Assembly: GCA_002353635.1 (NCBI GenBank)
Contig: DEKA01000041.1
Coordinates: forward strand, 1 to 35,653
DNA length: 35,653 bases
Direction: 5' to 3'
DNA from: Lachnospiraceae bacterium UBA2734
GTDB taxonomy: Bacteria; Bacillota; Clostridia; Lachnospirales; Lachnospiraceae
Numbering within the stretch: position 1 is the stretch's first letter; every line of letters starts with the position of its first letter. A program made the position numbers and the translations under genes. Of the stretch, positions 1 through 7,625 are shown piece by piece. Under the pieces are notes generated by a model. That model saw only the letters and a program-made list of their open reading frames with translations. It did not search any database and was not told the DNA's origin.

Positions 1-1
1 G

Positions 2-469
2 CTGATGGGCGTCTCATTCTCCGCCGTGTTCTCCAACATCATTCCGGAAATGCACCTGGACTACGTGACCAGCACCTTCCAGCCGATCCTCTCCGTCAGC
101 CTTCTGGCCGCCATCGTCGACCTCGGCGCGCCGCTCGACTATCACCTCATTGTCGGCGCAGGGCTCTATACCTTCATCTACATTGCAGCGAGAGCGGCAG
201 GCAAGTACTGCGGTGCCAGATTCGGCGCTACCATTATGAAAATGCCGGCGACCGTCCGCAAATACCTTGGCCTCACGCTCCTGCCCCACTCCGGCGTGTC
301 CCTTGTTTTCACAGGAATTGTGTGCGGCGTCCTGCAGACGAATGCGCCTGACCTCGCCTCTATCGTAAAGGGCACAATCGCCGCAGCCGCCGTCATCAAC
401 GAGATCATCGCCGTCTTTGCAGCAAAGAAAGGATTTCAGCTCGCAGGCGAGATTCCGGACAGGCAATAA
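2..469 (+). CDS. Cation:proton antiporter, C-terminal part (5' end outside window)
   Basis: The reading frame is already open at the left edge and stops at TAA 467-469, so only about the last 155 residues are present. They form alternating hydrophobic helices: an ILSVSLLAAIVDLG segment, a YHLIVGAGLYTFIYIAARAAGKY segment split by charges, and a final helix near VINEIIAVFAAKKGF. The block KYLGLTLLPHSGVSLVFTGI resembles the C-terminal membrane half of CPA2/Kef-like sodium or potassium:proton exchangers. The likely role is monovalent cation/proton exchange at the cytoplasmic membrane. No regulatory KTN/RCK domain follows. It converges on the histidine kinase gene with 44 bp between stops. The family call is from recognition of helix pattern and motif only; the ion is not inferable. 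Confidence 0.72.
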   Translation: MMGVSFSAVFSNIIPEMHLDYVTSTFQPILSVSLLAAIVDLGAPLDYHLIVGAGLYTFIYIAARAAGKYCGARFGATIMKMPATVRKYLGLTLLPHSGVSLVFTGIVCGVLQTNAPDLASIVKGTIAAAAVINEIIAVFAAKKGFQLAGEIPDRQ

Positions 470-513
470 AGACACCATGAGCCGGGCGATGCAATCATTA
501 AAAAAGCCGCCCT

Positions 514-2397
514 CTACTTTCTTGCTCCTCTATTTATTGTCAGGTAAACATCCGAGACAAACTTTCCCTCCTCAGCATTGAACTCCGCATTGCCGTCATA
601 GAGCGCAGCCAGGTTGGCGACGCTCGTAAGCCCTATGCCGACTTCATTCCGTTTGCTGGAAATATAATAGTGCCCCCACTTCCTCGGCTTCCCGGCCATA
701 CTGTTCTCCATATGGATGACGATGTGCCCCATGTGCTCGACGACGCCGATGCGCAGATATCTGTCCTTATCCCCCGAAGGCATCCGGCTGATCGCCTCCG
801 CTGCATTCTCCATAAGGTTTCCGATGATGAGGCAGATATTCGTAGACATGCGCTCGGAGAGGTCGGAAGGAAGAGAGATGTCTGCCGTCACCTTTGCTCC
901 TGCGTTCTCAGCAGCCTGCGCGTAATAGGTGACGACGGCATTGACGGCAATATTTTCCGTGTAACGGACATTCTTCGACTTTGGAATATTCTCGCGCAGG
1001 AGCGATAGATGCGCGGCCAGCCGATCCAGCTGTCCCTTCCGGAGATAATCCTCGAGGATCGTAATCTGATGGCGATAATCGTGGCGCTGCCTGCGCAACT
1101 CCTGCTCGTTGGCGAGGACAGTCTCCTGGTATTTTCTCTGCTCACTGACCTCCATGTTCATGATGGAGAGCTGGAACTCCTGCTCCTTTTCCTTGCGGGC
1201 AATAATTATGGATTTGCGGATTTCATTGCCGCCCACCACGCACATGTACAGTCCGAACAGCATTTCCGTCAGGATGTAGCAGTGCGGATTGGAATAGCCG
1301 ACACTGGCCATATAACGATAAATCTCGGCGGCAGCGCCGGAGCAGAGAATGCACATTGGTATGATCCAGAGAGCAGCCGCGCGATTCCTCCAGCGAATGG
1401 TTTCATAGAAGACGCCAATCGTAAAGGCATACTCCGAAACAGGAATAATGACCTGACAGATGAGGACACTCTGTGGAAACATGACCAGGCCCGTAAGCTG
1501 CAGAAGCAGCAGAGCCGGCAGCAGAGTCATCAGAAAATAGCGCAGATGAACGAGCAGCCCTCCGCAGTGAAACTGCACACTCGTCTCCAGGAACAATTCC
1601 AACGGAATGATCAGGCTGAAGAAACAGATGTAGCCGAATATATACCAGATATTGGGCCAATTGAATAAAAAGAGAATCGCATCGCAGGAAGAAATACCCC
1701 ATCCCCCCGTCAGGGCCAGATGCGCGCCGAGCAGCAGAAAGAGCTTTCCCCTTGTGTCTTCAAAAATAATGAGCGGAGAAATCGCCATCAGAAGAATCCC
1801 GACAATAATCATGGTTGTGCTTTCCACGATCGTCAGGGCATCCTTCATAAAATGCATGCGGAACAGTCCGCTCTGGTTGGAGAGATAAATCTTCGGGACA
1901 ATAACTTCCCTGCGTGAATAAGAGGCCTTGTAATGAAGCGTTATGTGCACATTGCCAAGCTTATGCACCGGAATCAGATAGACGATCGTGCCCGGATCCT
2001 TCATAAAAGGAGGCCGTTCGTCCTTTGCGCCGTACGTAAAGACCTGAACACCGTTCACATAAACAGTAAGAGGACAGAAGGCTGATCTCACATCGATGTA
2101 AGTATTCGTTTCACGGTTGTCAAAAGTGAGGTTCACCTCGACATCCGTTCCGGGTGCCAGATTCTCAATTTTGTCAGGAAGCGTAATGTTCTTCTCTTTG
2201 CCGTCAATTGTTACTGTCGCGGTTGTGAGCTCTCTGACGGGAGCAGCGCTGCCGGCATAACGTCCGAACTGAATATGCGGCAGTGCGCAAAGGAACATAA
2301 TTAAGCTGATGACCAAAATGCCAGCAACCCAGATCCTGTTCGTCCACGATTTGATTTTTTCTTTTATCTCTTCTCTGTGTGTCTTTTGATCTTCCAT
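514..2397 (-). CDS. Membrane sensor histidine kinase, GHKL/HATPase_c_5 type
   Basis: From ATG at 2397 the product is 627 aa. It has one N-terminal membrane helix (about 22-40), an extracellular beta-rich domain (about 50-180) of the kind seen in 7TMR-DISM sensors, six to seven membrane helices (about 190-395), a coiled coil, the phospho-acceptor motif QRHDYRHQI (His439), and a GHKL ATPase with N-box Asn at about 520, 527 and 531 (NICLIIGNLMENAAEA) and G-box VGIGLTSV. It likely autophosphorylates and signals to the LytTR regulator encoded just upstream. The frame stays open to an ATG at 2454, but that codon lies inside a terminator hairpin and has no ribosome site, while AGAGG lies 13 nt before 2397. 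The start is therefore an inference. The ligand is unknown; AgrC/VirS-like peptide sensing is not directly supported. Confidence 0.88.
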   Translation of the reverse strand: MEDQKTHREEIKEKIKSWTNRIWVAGILVISLIMFLCALPHIQFGRYAGSAAPVRELTTATVTIDGKEKNITLPDKIENLAPGTDVEVNLTFDNRETNTYIDVRSAFCPLTVYVNGVQVFTYGAKDERPPFMKDPGTIVYLIPVHKLGNVHITLHYKASYSRREVIVPKIYLSNQSGLFRMHFMKDALTIVESTTMIIVGILLMAISPLIIFEDTRGKLFLLLGAHLALTGGWGISSCDAILFLFNWPNIWYIFGYICFFSLIIPLELFLETSVQFHCGGLLVHLRYFLMTLLPALLLLQLTGLVMFPQSVLICQVIIPVSEYAFTIGVFYETIRWRNRAAALWIIPMCILCSGAAAEIYRYMASVGYSNPHCYILTEMLFGLYMCVVGGNEIRKSIIIARKEKEQEFQLSIMNMEVSEQRKYQETVLANEQELRRQRHDYRHQITILEDYLRKGQLDRLAAHLSLLRENIPKSKNVRYTENIAVNAVVTYYAQAAENAGAKVTADISLPSDLSERMSTNICLIIGNLMENAAEAISRMPSGDKDRYLRIGVVEHMGHIVIHMENSMAGKPRKWGHYYISSKRNEVGIGLTSVANLAALYDGNAEFNAEEGKFVSDVYLTINRGARK

Positions 2398-2419
2398 ATA
2401 CTGGTTTATTCCTCTGCAT

Positions 2420-2448
2420 AAAAAAAGAAGAGGGGTTTGTTCCTCTTC
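2420..2448 (-). terminator. Rho-independent terminator between response regulator and kinase
   Basis: Reading the minus strand, GAAGAGG (2448-2442) pairs with CCTCTTC (2433-2427) across an 8-nt loop and is followed by seven T residues (2426-2420). It sits after the response regulator stop (2542) and before the kinase start at 2397. Transcription from the regulator gene would be partly or fully stopped before the kinase. The A-rich left flank also gives a weaker signal on the plus strand only in mirror form. Confidence 0.72.
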
Positions 2449-2541
2449 CTTCATTGTATTTCAAATCATGGAAAATGAGAAATACAGCGTCCATATTTAA
2501 CAATATTTTACATGGTCTGCGCACGGAATATTGCCGCCTTC

Positions 2542-3303
2542 TTATCCTGATGATTTCTCCTGTTCACTGTTATTACCCGACTGACTCCAGGCTTGTGCGA
2601 CAGAAAAAAGATACTGCTCGTAGGTACGTTTTGCCGCAAAGAAGCCCCGTCTGCTGATGTGTACCTGAGAATTATCTTCCATGACAAAGGTCAGCAGATC
2701 TCTGTCGATGCTGCGGATCTTGGACAGATTGACAAGATAGCTCTTGTGACAGCGGTAGAAATTCTGTCCCTCAAACTTACTCTCTTCCCCATTGAGCGTT
2801 CCACGGACCACAATCTCTTCCTTATCTTCCATATGGATGATCAGTTTTCTCTCGATCTGTTCCACATAGAGAATCCGGTCAAACGGTACGCGCACCCGGG
2901 AATCTCCTGTCCCCGATTCGAAATGAGGCTCCACATCCTTTTTCATGACCACGTACCGCAGCAGATCCTCAATCTCTTCCTTCTTGACCGGCTTTTCCAG
3001 GTATCTGGCCGCGTGAAGCCGGTAGGATTCGAGAGCAAAATCGCTGCTGGTGGTTGCAAAGGCTGTCACAACACGGCTGTCTATCCCACGAATTTGCTCC
3101 AAAGCATTCACCCCTGTCATGCCGTTCATAAAGATATCCAGGATGAGAAGATCATATCTGCCCGGATAAAAGGCCTTCAGAAGATCCTCGGCATTTTCAT
3201 ATGCCTCCACTGAAACGTCCTGTGCGGATTCCGTGAGCATGCCGAGCAGACGGATGCGCTCCTCCCGGTTGTCTTCACAGATTCCAATCTTCAGTCGTTC
3301 CAA
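2542..3303 (-). CDS. LytTR-family response regulator, TTG start
   Basis: This is a 253-aa cytoplasmic DNA-binding regulator. The N-terminal receiver domain (1-120) shows the acidic pair CEDN at 9-12, phospho-acceptor Asp56 in LLILDIFMNGMTG, and Lys104 in YLEKPVKKEE. The C-terminal LytTR domain (about 140-240) has IERKLIIHMEDK, FYRCHKSYLVNLSKI and HISRRGF. The only well-placed start is TTG at 3303-3301, preceded by AAGGAGG with 8-nt spacing; no ATG fits. A rare start with a perfect ribosome site suggests tuned, not absent, expression. It lies directly upstream of the GHKL kinase and is its probable partner, as in AgrA/AgrC and VirR/VirS pairs. The target genes are unknown. A serine/asparagine-rich tail follows the LytTR domain. 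Confidence 0.93.
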   Translation of the reverse strand: MERLKIGICEDNREERIRLLGMLTESAQDVSVEAYENAEDLLKAFYPGRYDLLILDIFMNGMTGVNALEQIRGIDSRVVTAFATTSSDFALESYRLHAARYLEKPVKKEEIEDLLRYVVMKKDVEPHFESGTGDSRVRVPFDRILYVEQIERKLIIHMEDKEEIVVRGTLNGEESKFEGQNFYRCHKSYLVNLSKIRSIDRDLLTFVMEDNSQVHISRRGFFAAKRTYEQYLFSVAQAWSQSGNNSEQEKSSG

Positions 3304-3696
3304 TGGTGAATCCTCCTTGAGAATCAGATTTTGACGCTGGATACCCTGTCCTCCTTAAACTTTATCACATTGCGGCTGCTGTACGGTGTTGGCTGCGCAT
3401 TCTTTTTTCGAAGGCCCTGCACACATTTTCAATAAAGGCATCCTTTTCGCCTGTGTCCACAGGTGTGCGGACACCTTCTCTCTTTCCTGTCATGAAACTA
3501 AATTCCTCAGTCCTGATTTTTCCTTTGTTCTCAGTCTTTATTTTCTGCTCTCATATTCCGCCGCTTTTATATTGAACCATCCGTTTTCACGAAACATAAC
3601 AGTAAAGGGCAACCGTCGCCATGCGACAGCTGCCCCGCTGTTAGGATTTTCTATATCTATATGTTGTATGCAATTATACAGTCAATCTGTTCTCTG
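3304..3696. other. Intergenic region, no gene supported
   Basis: A plus-strand frame is open here but has no codon pattern or family resemblance and overlaps the next gene in antisense. The minus strand has a second SD-like AAGGAGG near 3345-3351 without a start codon at working distance, possibly a relic. No convincing promoter for the response regulator was found by eye. The only clear structure is the hairpin at 3607-3635. Confidence 0.5.
3607..3635 (-). terminator. Stem-loop after the FMN-binding protein gene
   Basis: GGGCA (3607-3611) and TGCCC (3631-3635) enclose an internal stem GTCGC/GCGAC (3615-3619/3623-3627) with a CAT loop. On the minus strand it is followed by an interrupted T-rich stretch (TTTACTGTTATGTTT), so it may end transcription of the 3697-4194 gene. 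The tract is weak, so a regulatory or processing role is also possible. Confidence 0.45.
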
Positions 3697-4194
3697 TCAA
3701 TTGTTTTTCCCCGGCGCCGGTTTCCTGGATTTTGCCGTCAGTTCAATAAGTGTCACCTTGATGACACACACAGAGGAAGCCATCTGCGGAGCAATGGCAA
3801 ACTCGCGCCCTGTCTGATGCCTCATGAGCAGCTCAAGACCATGGATTTTCTCTTTCTCATCTTCAACGATTTCGGCATTTCCCCGTCCAATGACAGACGC
3901 ATACACAGCCCCATAGGCACAGGGTATATCTCCCCCGGATACAATTGCCTCATCACAGTCCAGCTCCACACAGACATGAGGATTTCTCCGGATCAGATCG
4001 AGCTTGTGTCCCTCTCTGGCGCCATGCATGTAAAACATATACTGCCCGCTCTCCTCATTTTGCTCATAGCCGTAATGCAGTGGAACAATGTAAGGAAATT
4101 CGCCGTCATGCAGGCCAAGATGTAAAATTCTGGTCTTCCGGATAATGGATTCAATTTCCTCTGGTGCTGTGATTTCCCGATCCTTCCTTCTCAT
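3697..4194 (-). CDS. Pyridoxamine 5'-phosphate oxidase-like FMN-binding protein (NimA-type)
   Basis: The 165-aa cytoplasmic protein is the usual length for NimA-like split-barrel flavoproteins. The diagnostic opening RILHLGLHDGEFPYIVPLHY is at about 22-41, followed by YMFYMHGAREGHKLDLIRRNP (strand, then the His/Lys FMN-phosphate region) and the CVELDCDEAIV strand. The start ATG at 4194 has AAAGGAG 6 nt upstream. Members of this family reduce or bind flavin, heme or nitro-compounds. The exact substrate cannot be read from sequence, and a true PdxH role is unlikely because the PLP-binding C-terminus is missing. It is a single gene with its own hairpin downstream and is not visibly part of an operon. 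Confidence 0.85.
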   Translation of the reverse strand: MRRKDREITAPEEIESIIRKTRILHLGLHDGEFPYIVPLHYGYEQNEESGQYMFYMHGAREGHKLDLIRRNPHVCVELDCDEAIVSGGDIPCAYGAVYASVIGRGNAEIVEDEKEKIHGLELLMRHQTGREFAIAPQMASSVCVIKVTLIELTAKSRKPAPGKNN

Positions 4195-4565
4195 ACTAAT
4201 CTCCTTTCAGTTCCCTCTCTATCCCCTGTGGAAGGAACTCATCCACAAAATGCGATGCTCCATCCGAGAATATAAACCTCCATCCCCGCCAGCAGGAATG
4301 CGCCCCGTCGTCTGCAGTCCTGCCCTGGCTTGAGCTGCACCAAAGGGGAAGAACAGAATTAAGTCTTAATATACAAAATTTAATCGTATTATTCTATTTT
4401 CATGTTCTAAAATCAATACAATAAAGCCAATCGTTGCAAACTCAATTGTCCGCACTTTTGAAAACAGGATACTACTGACGGCGCGGATCAGCGCATTTTC
4501 GAAATGATCCATCCAGGTATGCTGTTATTGCACAGCGGACACAGAACCGGAAAGCGAGGTTTTCA
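4195..4565. other. Divergent intergenic region with a tentative promoter
   Basis: The part at 4350-4440 is clearly more AT-rich than its surroundings, as expected of a promoter zone between two divergent genes. For the plus-strand lipoprotein a tentative sigma-A match is TTGTCC (4446-4451), 16 nt, GATACT (4468-4473), four of six matches in each box. No operator palindrome or riboswitch was seen. No coding sequence is supported. Confidence 0.3.
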
Positions 4566-5717
4566 ATGAGAAGAAAGCGGATTGGACTGGCAGGGATTTG
4601 TATGGCAATCGTCATGGGAATGACCGGCTGCGGCGCAGGCGCATCCTCTGCATCTTCCAGCACGGCACTGAACGCAGAAACATCTGAGAGCGCTGCCAAT
4701 AGCGCGCAGACAGAAGACACAGAGAGCAGCAGTGCGCAGAGTGATCTGTCTGTGGCATCCGATACAGAGGCGGCAGAGGCTTCAACAGAAGACGGTCCCC
4801 AGGGTGGTCCCGGAGCAGGTGGACCCGGAGCTGGCGGTCCCGGCGGCGCAGGAGGCGGAATGACTGTTGACAAGAGCTCTGATACCGAACTGCAGGAGAT
4901 GATCGCCGATGTGGCACCGGATTTCACACAGGGCTCCTATACAGACGAGGAGACAGGGCTGAGTATACCTTATGACATCTATGTGCCGGAGGACTACGAT
5001 TCGTCCAAGAGTTATCCGATGGTGGTTTTCATCGGAGATATGACAACCGTCGGCACCGATATGGAATATCCGCTGACGCAGGGCTGGGGCGGCCTGATCT
5101 GGGCCTCTGATGCCGTGCAGAATCAGCAGGAGTGCATCGTACTCGTGCCCGTCTATCCCGAAGTCGTGATCAACGACAACAACGGAGCGGAGGACAAATC
5201 AGACTATCTCGAACTGACCCCCCGCCTGATCGAATCTGTTGCCTCGCAGTACAGCGTCGACACAGACCGCATTTATGGAACCGGTCAGTCCATGGGCGCC
5301 ATGACGACTCTTTATCTTGCGGCCAACAACCCCGATCTCTACGCCGCCGTCCTGATTGTTGACGGACAATGGGATACGGCAGAGCTCAAGGGACTTGAAT
5401 CGCAGAAAGTGTTCTACATCGCAGCCGGCGGCGATGAAAAGGCCTCCCAGGGACAGGAGGATGTAAAGGCAATGCTGGATGCTGACGGCGTCTCCTACGC
5501 GGAAGTCAGCGATGTGGATGCGCAGGCAAGCGCGGATGACATCAACCGTACAGTGAAGTCTCTTCTCTCAAAGGGGAAGGACATTAACTTCCTGACATGG
5601 ACCGCCGGAAGCGTTCTGGCCGGCACAGCAGAGGGCACGAGTGAGCACATGGCTTCCTTCGATTACGCCTACAAGTGCTCCGCAGTCCGTGACTGGCTGC
5701 TTGCCCAAAGCAAATAG
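4566..5717 (+). CDS. Secreted lipoprotein alpha/beta hydrolase (prolyl-oligopeptidase/esterase-like)
   Basis: The 383-aa product starts with a lipoprotein signal (MRRKRIGLAGICMAIVMGMTGC, lipobox MTGC with Cys22), then a Ser/Glu/Asp-rich linker and a run of GGPGAGG repeats (about 79-98). The catalytic part spans about 105-383. It has the strand PMVVFIGD, the nucleophile elbow GTGQSMGAM (Ser242), a candidate acid in AAGGDEK (about Asp290), and a candidate His361 in TSEHMASFDY. The fold and order resemble the PHB-depolymerase/prolyl-oligopeptidase group of esterases anchored on the cell surface. The substrate is unknown; a peptide or acyl ester is possible. GAGG lies 6 nt before the ATG. A double terminator follows, so the gene is probably monocistronic. 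The glycine-rich linker looks like a flexible wall spacer. Confidence 0.83.
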   Translation: MRRKRIGLAGICMAIVMGMTGCGAGASSASSSTALNAETSESAANSAQTEDTESSSAQSDLSVASDTEAAEASTEDGPQGGPGAGGPGAGGPGGAGGGMTVDKSSDTELQEMIADVAPDFTQGSYTDEETGLSIPYDIYVPEDYDSSKSYPMVVFIGDMTTVGTDMEYPLTQGWGGLIWASDAVQNQQECIVLVPVYPEVVINDNNGAEDKSDYLELTPRLIESVASQYSVDTDRIYGTGQSMGAMTTLYLAANNPDLYAAVLIVDGQWDTAELKGLESQKVFYIAAGGDEKASQGQEDVKAMLDADGVSYAEVSDVDAQASADDINRTVKSLLSKGKDINFLTWTAGSVLAGTAEGTSEHMASFDYAYKCSAVRDWLLAQSK

Positions 5718-5766
5718 CTCTCCTGCCCCTTCCGTATATTCACCGGAGCTGAATCTGACTGGATCC

Positions 5767-5842
5767 ATCAGCCCCGTATGTACATGGAAAAAGCGGGCTA
5801 CGCCTTTATACGGAGCCCGCTACGACGATCAGCCCCGTATGT
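5767..5842. repeat. Tandem 15-bp direct repeat, each followed by a hairpin
   Basis: ATCAGCCCCGTATGT occurs at 5767-5781 and again at 5828-5842, 61 bp apart. Each copy is followed within 11 nt by a GC-rich stem-loop opened by a run of A residues. This looks like a duplicated terminator unit whose stems have since diverged. Confidence 0.75.
5787..5821 (-). terminator. Terminator, minus strand
   Basis: AGCGGGCT (5792-5799) pairs with AGCCCGCT (5814-5821) across 14 nt. On the minus strand the stem is followed by TTTTTCC. It serves the Cys-rich gene pair encoded at 5949-6374 on the minus strand, backing up the neighbouring terminator. Confidence 0.65.
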
Positions 5843-5848
5843 CCCCGA

Positions 5849-5884
5849 AAAAAGCAGCCGGTTCTTTCGGACCGGCCGCTTTTT
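5849..5884. terminator. Bidirectional Rho-independent terminator
   Basis: AAAAAGC-A-GCCGGT (5849-5862) pairs with ACCGGC-C-GCTTTTT (5871-5884) with one A/C mismatch and an 8-nt loop. T runs exist on both strands, fitting its place between the plus-strand hydrolase gene and the converging minus-strand small genes. Confidence 0.85.
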
Positions 5885-5948
5885 CATTGCCCTGACATTT
5901 TATACAGGCGCGTGGGATGGTTCATCCTTTCATTCTGATCCTGCGCAA

Positions 5949-6152
5949 TCATCTCCTGCTCCGGATTTCCTCTGATACCCGCAGGAATTCCTTCGTGCCC
6001 TCGATGTACTCCTTATAGACAAGCTCCGCCGTTTTCCCGTGAAAGGCAGCACAGAGGCCACACATATCGCAGTCAGCAATGCACGGGAATTTGTCCTTGA
6101 TGAATTGCTCGCGCTCTTCGCGGGTTGACTGCGCGATCATCGGCGCTTCCAT
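5949..6152 (-). CDS. Cys-rich mini-protein, second of a tandem pair
   Basis: The 67-aa product has the cluster CIADCDMCGLC (C-x4-C-x2-C-x2-C, about 24-34), flanked by an acidic/basic helix (TREEREQFIKDKF) and a YKEYIEGTKEF helix. It has no signal peptide or membrane segment. Four closely spaced Cys suggest metal or Fe-S binding, but no known family was recognised. The ATG at 6152 is 3 nt after the stop of the upstream paralogue, and its ribosome site (GAGGGGG, 6 nt spacing) lies inside that gene's last codons, so translation is probably coupled. The shared layout EREE...C...C..C..C...Y.EYI.G.KE with the upstream gene indicates duplication. Confidence 0.72.
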   Translation of the reverse strand: MEAPMIAQSTREEREQFIKDKFPCIADCDMCGLCAAFHGKTAELVYKEYIEGTKEFLRVSEEIRSRR

Positions 6153-6155
6153 TCG

Positions 6156-6374
6156 TTACCCCCTCACCATGCCGCGATGGTACTCCATATTGATCTCGGC
6201 AATCTCCTTCTTGCCGTCGATATAATCCTGGTACATTCCCCAGGGACTTCCGCCGCCAAGCCAGCATGAGGAGCAGTTCTCGCATCCAGCACCGCCGCAG
6301 TCCAGCGACTCCCGGATAATCTCCTCTCTTTCCTTCTGCGTTGTATCCTTAATCAGAATGCTTCTGAATTCCAT
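6156..6374 (-). CDS. Cys-rich mini-protein, first of a tandem pair
   Basis: The 72-aa product contains CGGAGCENCSSC (C-x4-C-x2-C-x2-C, about 26-37), followed by WLGGGSPWGMYQDYIDGKKE. Cys spacing, the preceding TQKEREEIIRE helix and the following YxDYIDGKKE helix match the downstream 67-aa protein, so the two are paralogues. The ATG at 6374 has AAAGGAAG 8 nt upstream. Two small cytoplasmic proteins made from one message could form a hetero-oligomeric metal site; that is inference. No family name is offered. The pair is closed downstream by two terminators and upstream lies a hairpin repeat. Confidence 0.72.
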   Translation of the reverse strand: MEFRSILIKDTTQKEREEIIRESLDCGGAGCENCSSCWLGGGSPWGMYQDYIDGKKEIAEINMEYHRGMVRG

Positions 6375-6448
6375 AGCTGCCGCTTCCTTTCTGACGAACG
6401 TGTCTTTGCTTTTCTCTATTGTACTCTATGAAGCGGATTTATTAATAG

Positions 6449-6500
6449 GCAAATGAAAACGGCTACCCGGATCTTGGTGGATTAGGGCAGCCGCTTCATT
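6449..6500 (+). repeat. 52-bp hairpin repeat, copy 1
   Basis: The element begins GCAAATGAAAACGGCTACCC and ends GCAGCCGCTTCATT. It folds as ATGAA/TTCAT plus CGGCTaCCC/GGGcAGCCG with one A/C mismatch. A second copy in the same orientation lies at 9325-9375, 2.88 kb away. The loop core GATCTTGGTG is conserved. Confidence 0.85.
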
Positions 6501-6594
6501 TAGCAAATAATTCGCCGGATCAGATGGATACGCCCCATCCTGCCGACTTCTAGATACCTATGTCATAGCATATTCTGTCAATAATCCAACTGAT

Positions 6595-7380
6595 TTATTC
6601 CACAGCGGAAGAATCGACATCATCCTTTGTCATAGTAAATGTCACTTTCTTATTGTTCCAGAAACTCGGCGCATAGCTGATCTCAAAAGTCTTGAAATCC
6701 TTTGGCACCTGGAAGCAGATCACTCCATTCATCTTCTTACCCGCAGCCACATCGCCATCGAGCTGACTGATCCCATCCCATTCGGGCACCTGATATCCTA
6801 CAAGATCCTGCGTCAGAGAATAATCATCGCAATAAGCCTCAAAAGATACCATTGAGCTCACTGCGATATCATCTGAAGACTGATTGTCGATATCAAAGAT
6901 TAAGCCCAGAAAATACCTGCCGTCATCAGGCTTCATGAACTGCCCGTCGCCGTTGGACAAAATAGCAGAAGAAAGCTTCACCTGCACGCCGTCGAAGTCT
7001 GCTGTATCTCCAATGCCAAATGTCGTAGATTCCTTTTTTGCACCTTCCTTTGCCGAATCATCTGCCTTGGTCTTTTCGGTGGAGTCTGCCGACTGATCTG
7101 TCTCAGTTGCCTTTGCTTTGTCATCTGTTTCAGAAGTTTTCGCAGTTTCTGTAGAAGTATTGCCTGTGTCCGCCGTCTGCACCTTTTTCGGCTCATCACT
7201 GCCGCCGGATGCTGCGCAGATAATTGCCAATACAACTACTGCAATAATCACCCACTTCAGCCAGCCGCCGCCCTGCTTCTTCCGGCAGTTCGGACAGATC
7301 TTCGCATCTGCAGGAATCTCCGACTTGCAGTATTTGCAGATTTTTGTCTTGCCCTCACCAGAATTACTATCGCTTGCCAT
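6595..7380 (-). CDS. Zinc-ribbon membrane protein with DUF4352-like extracellular domain
   Basis: From ATG 7380 the protein is 261 aa. Residues 13-36 form a zinc ribbon (CKYC...CPNC), then one membrane helix (about 41-58, WLKWVIIAVVVLAIICAA), a Thr/Glu/Lys-rich linker (about 60-125), and a C-terminal beta domain (about 128-255) with the pattern FGIGDTADFDGVQVKLSSA and FLGLIFDIDNQSSDDIAVSS, typical of DUF4352/telokin-like domains. The start is set by GGAGGGAGG 8 nt upstream; an ORF extension to 7428 has no ribosome site. The cytoplasmic zinc ribbon and exposed Ig-like domain suggest a sensor or envelope scaffold. It precedes no other gene on its strand but lies downstream of the kinase gene, so a shared regulon is possible. 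Confidence 0.82.
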   Translation of the reverse strand: MASDSNSGEGKTKICKYCKSEIPADAKICPNCRKKQGGGWLKWVIIAVVVLAIICAASGGSDEPKKVQTADTGNTSTETAKTSETDDKAKATETDQSADSTEKTKADDSAKEGAKKESTTFGIGDTADFDGVQVKLSSAILSNGDGQFMKPDDGRYFLGLIFDIDNQSSDDIAVSSMVSFEAYCDDYSLTQDLVGYQVPEWDGISQLDGDVAAGKKMNGVICFQVPKDFKTFEISYAPSFWNNKKVTFTMTKDDVDSSAVE

Positions 7381-7513
7381 AACCAATACCTCCCTCCAAA
7401 ACTCTAGTGTTACCGCAGATGTTGACAATACCTTCTGAAAGAATCACCCCTGTTCTTCCTTCAAAAAGTACTTTACATATATGGCAAGCTTATACAAAAA
7501 ATGCATTCTATTG

Positions 7514-7530
7514 GTGTCCCTGCGGGACAC
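7514..7530. other. Perfect stem-loop in the kinase 3' region
   Basis: GTGTCCC (7514-7520) and GGGACAC (7524-7530) flank a TGC loop. There is no T run on either strand, so this is a processing or partial termination signal at best. It lies in the 245-bp gap between the kinase stop and the zinc-ribbon gene start; nothing else is evident in that gap. Confidence 0.45.
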
Positions 7531-7625
7531 AGTACAGTCACTGCCGCACTTGAAGATTGTTGTTTCAATGCACCTGACATGAAATAAAACCACGCTGATG
7601 ATTGTTTCGTATGAAGATCTGCGCT

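Noticed and set aside
3386..3817. Plus-strand open frame of 143 codons
   Set aside because: No ribosome site or family resemblance, and it overlaps the FMN-binding protein gene in antisense.
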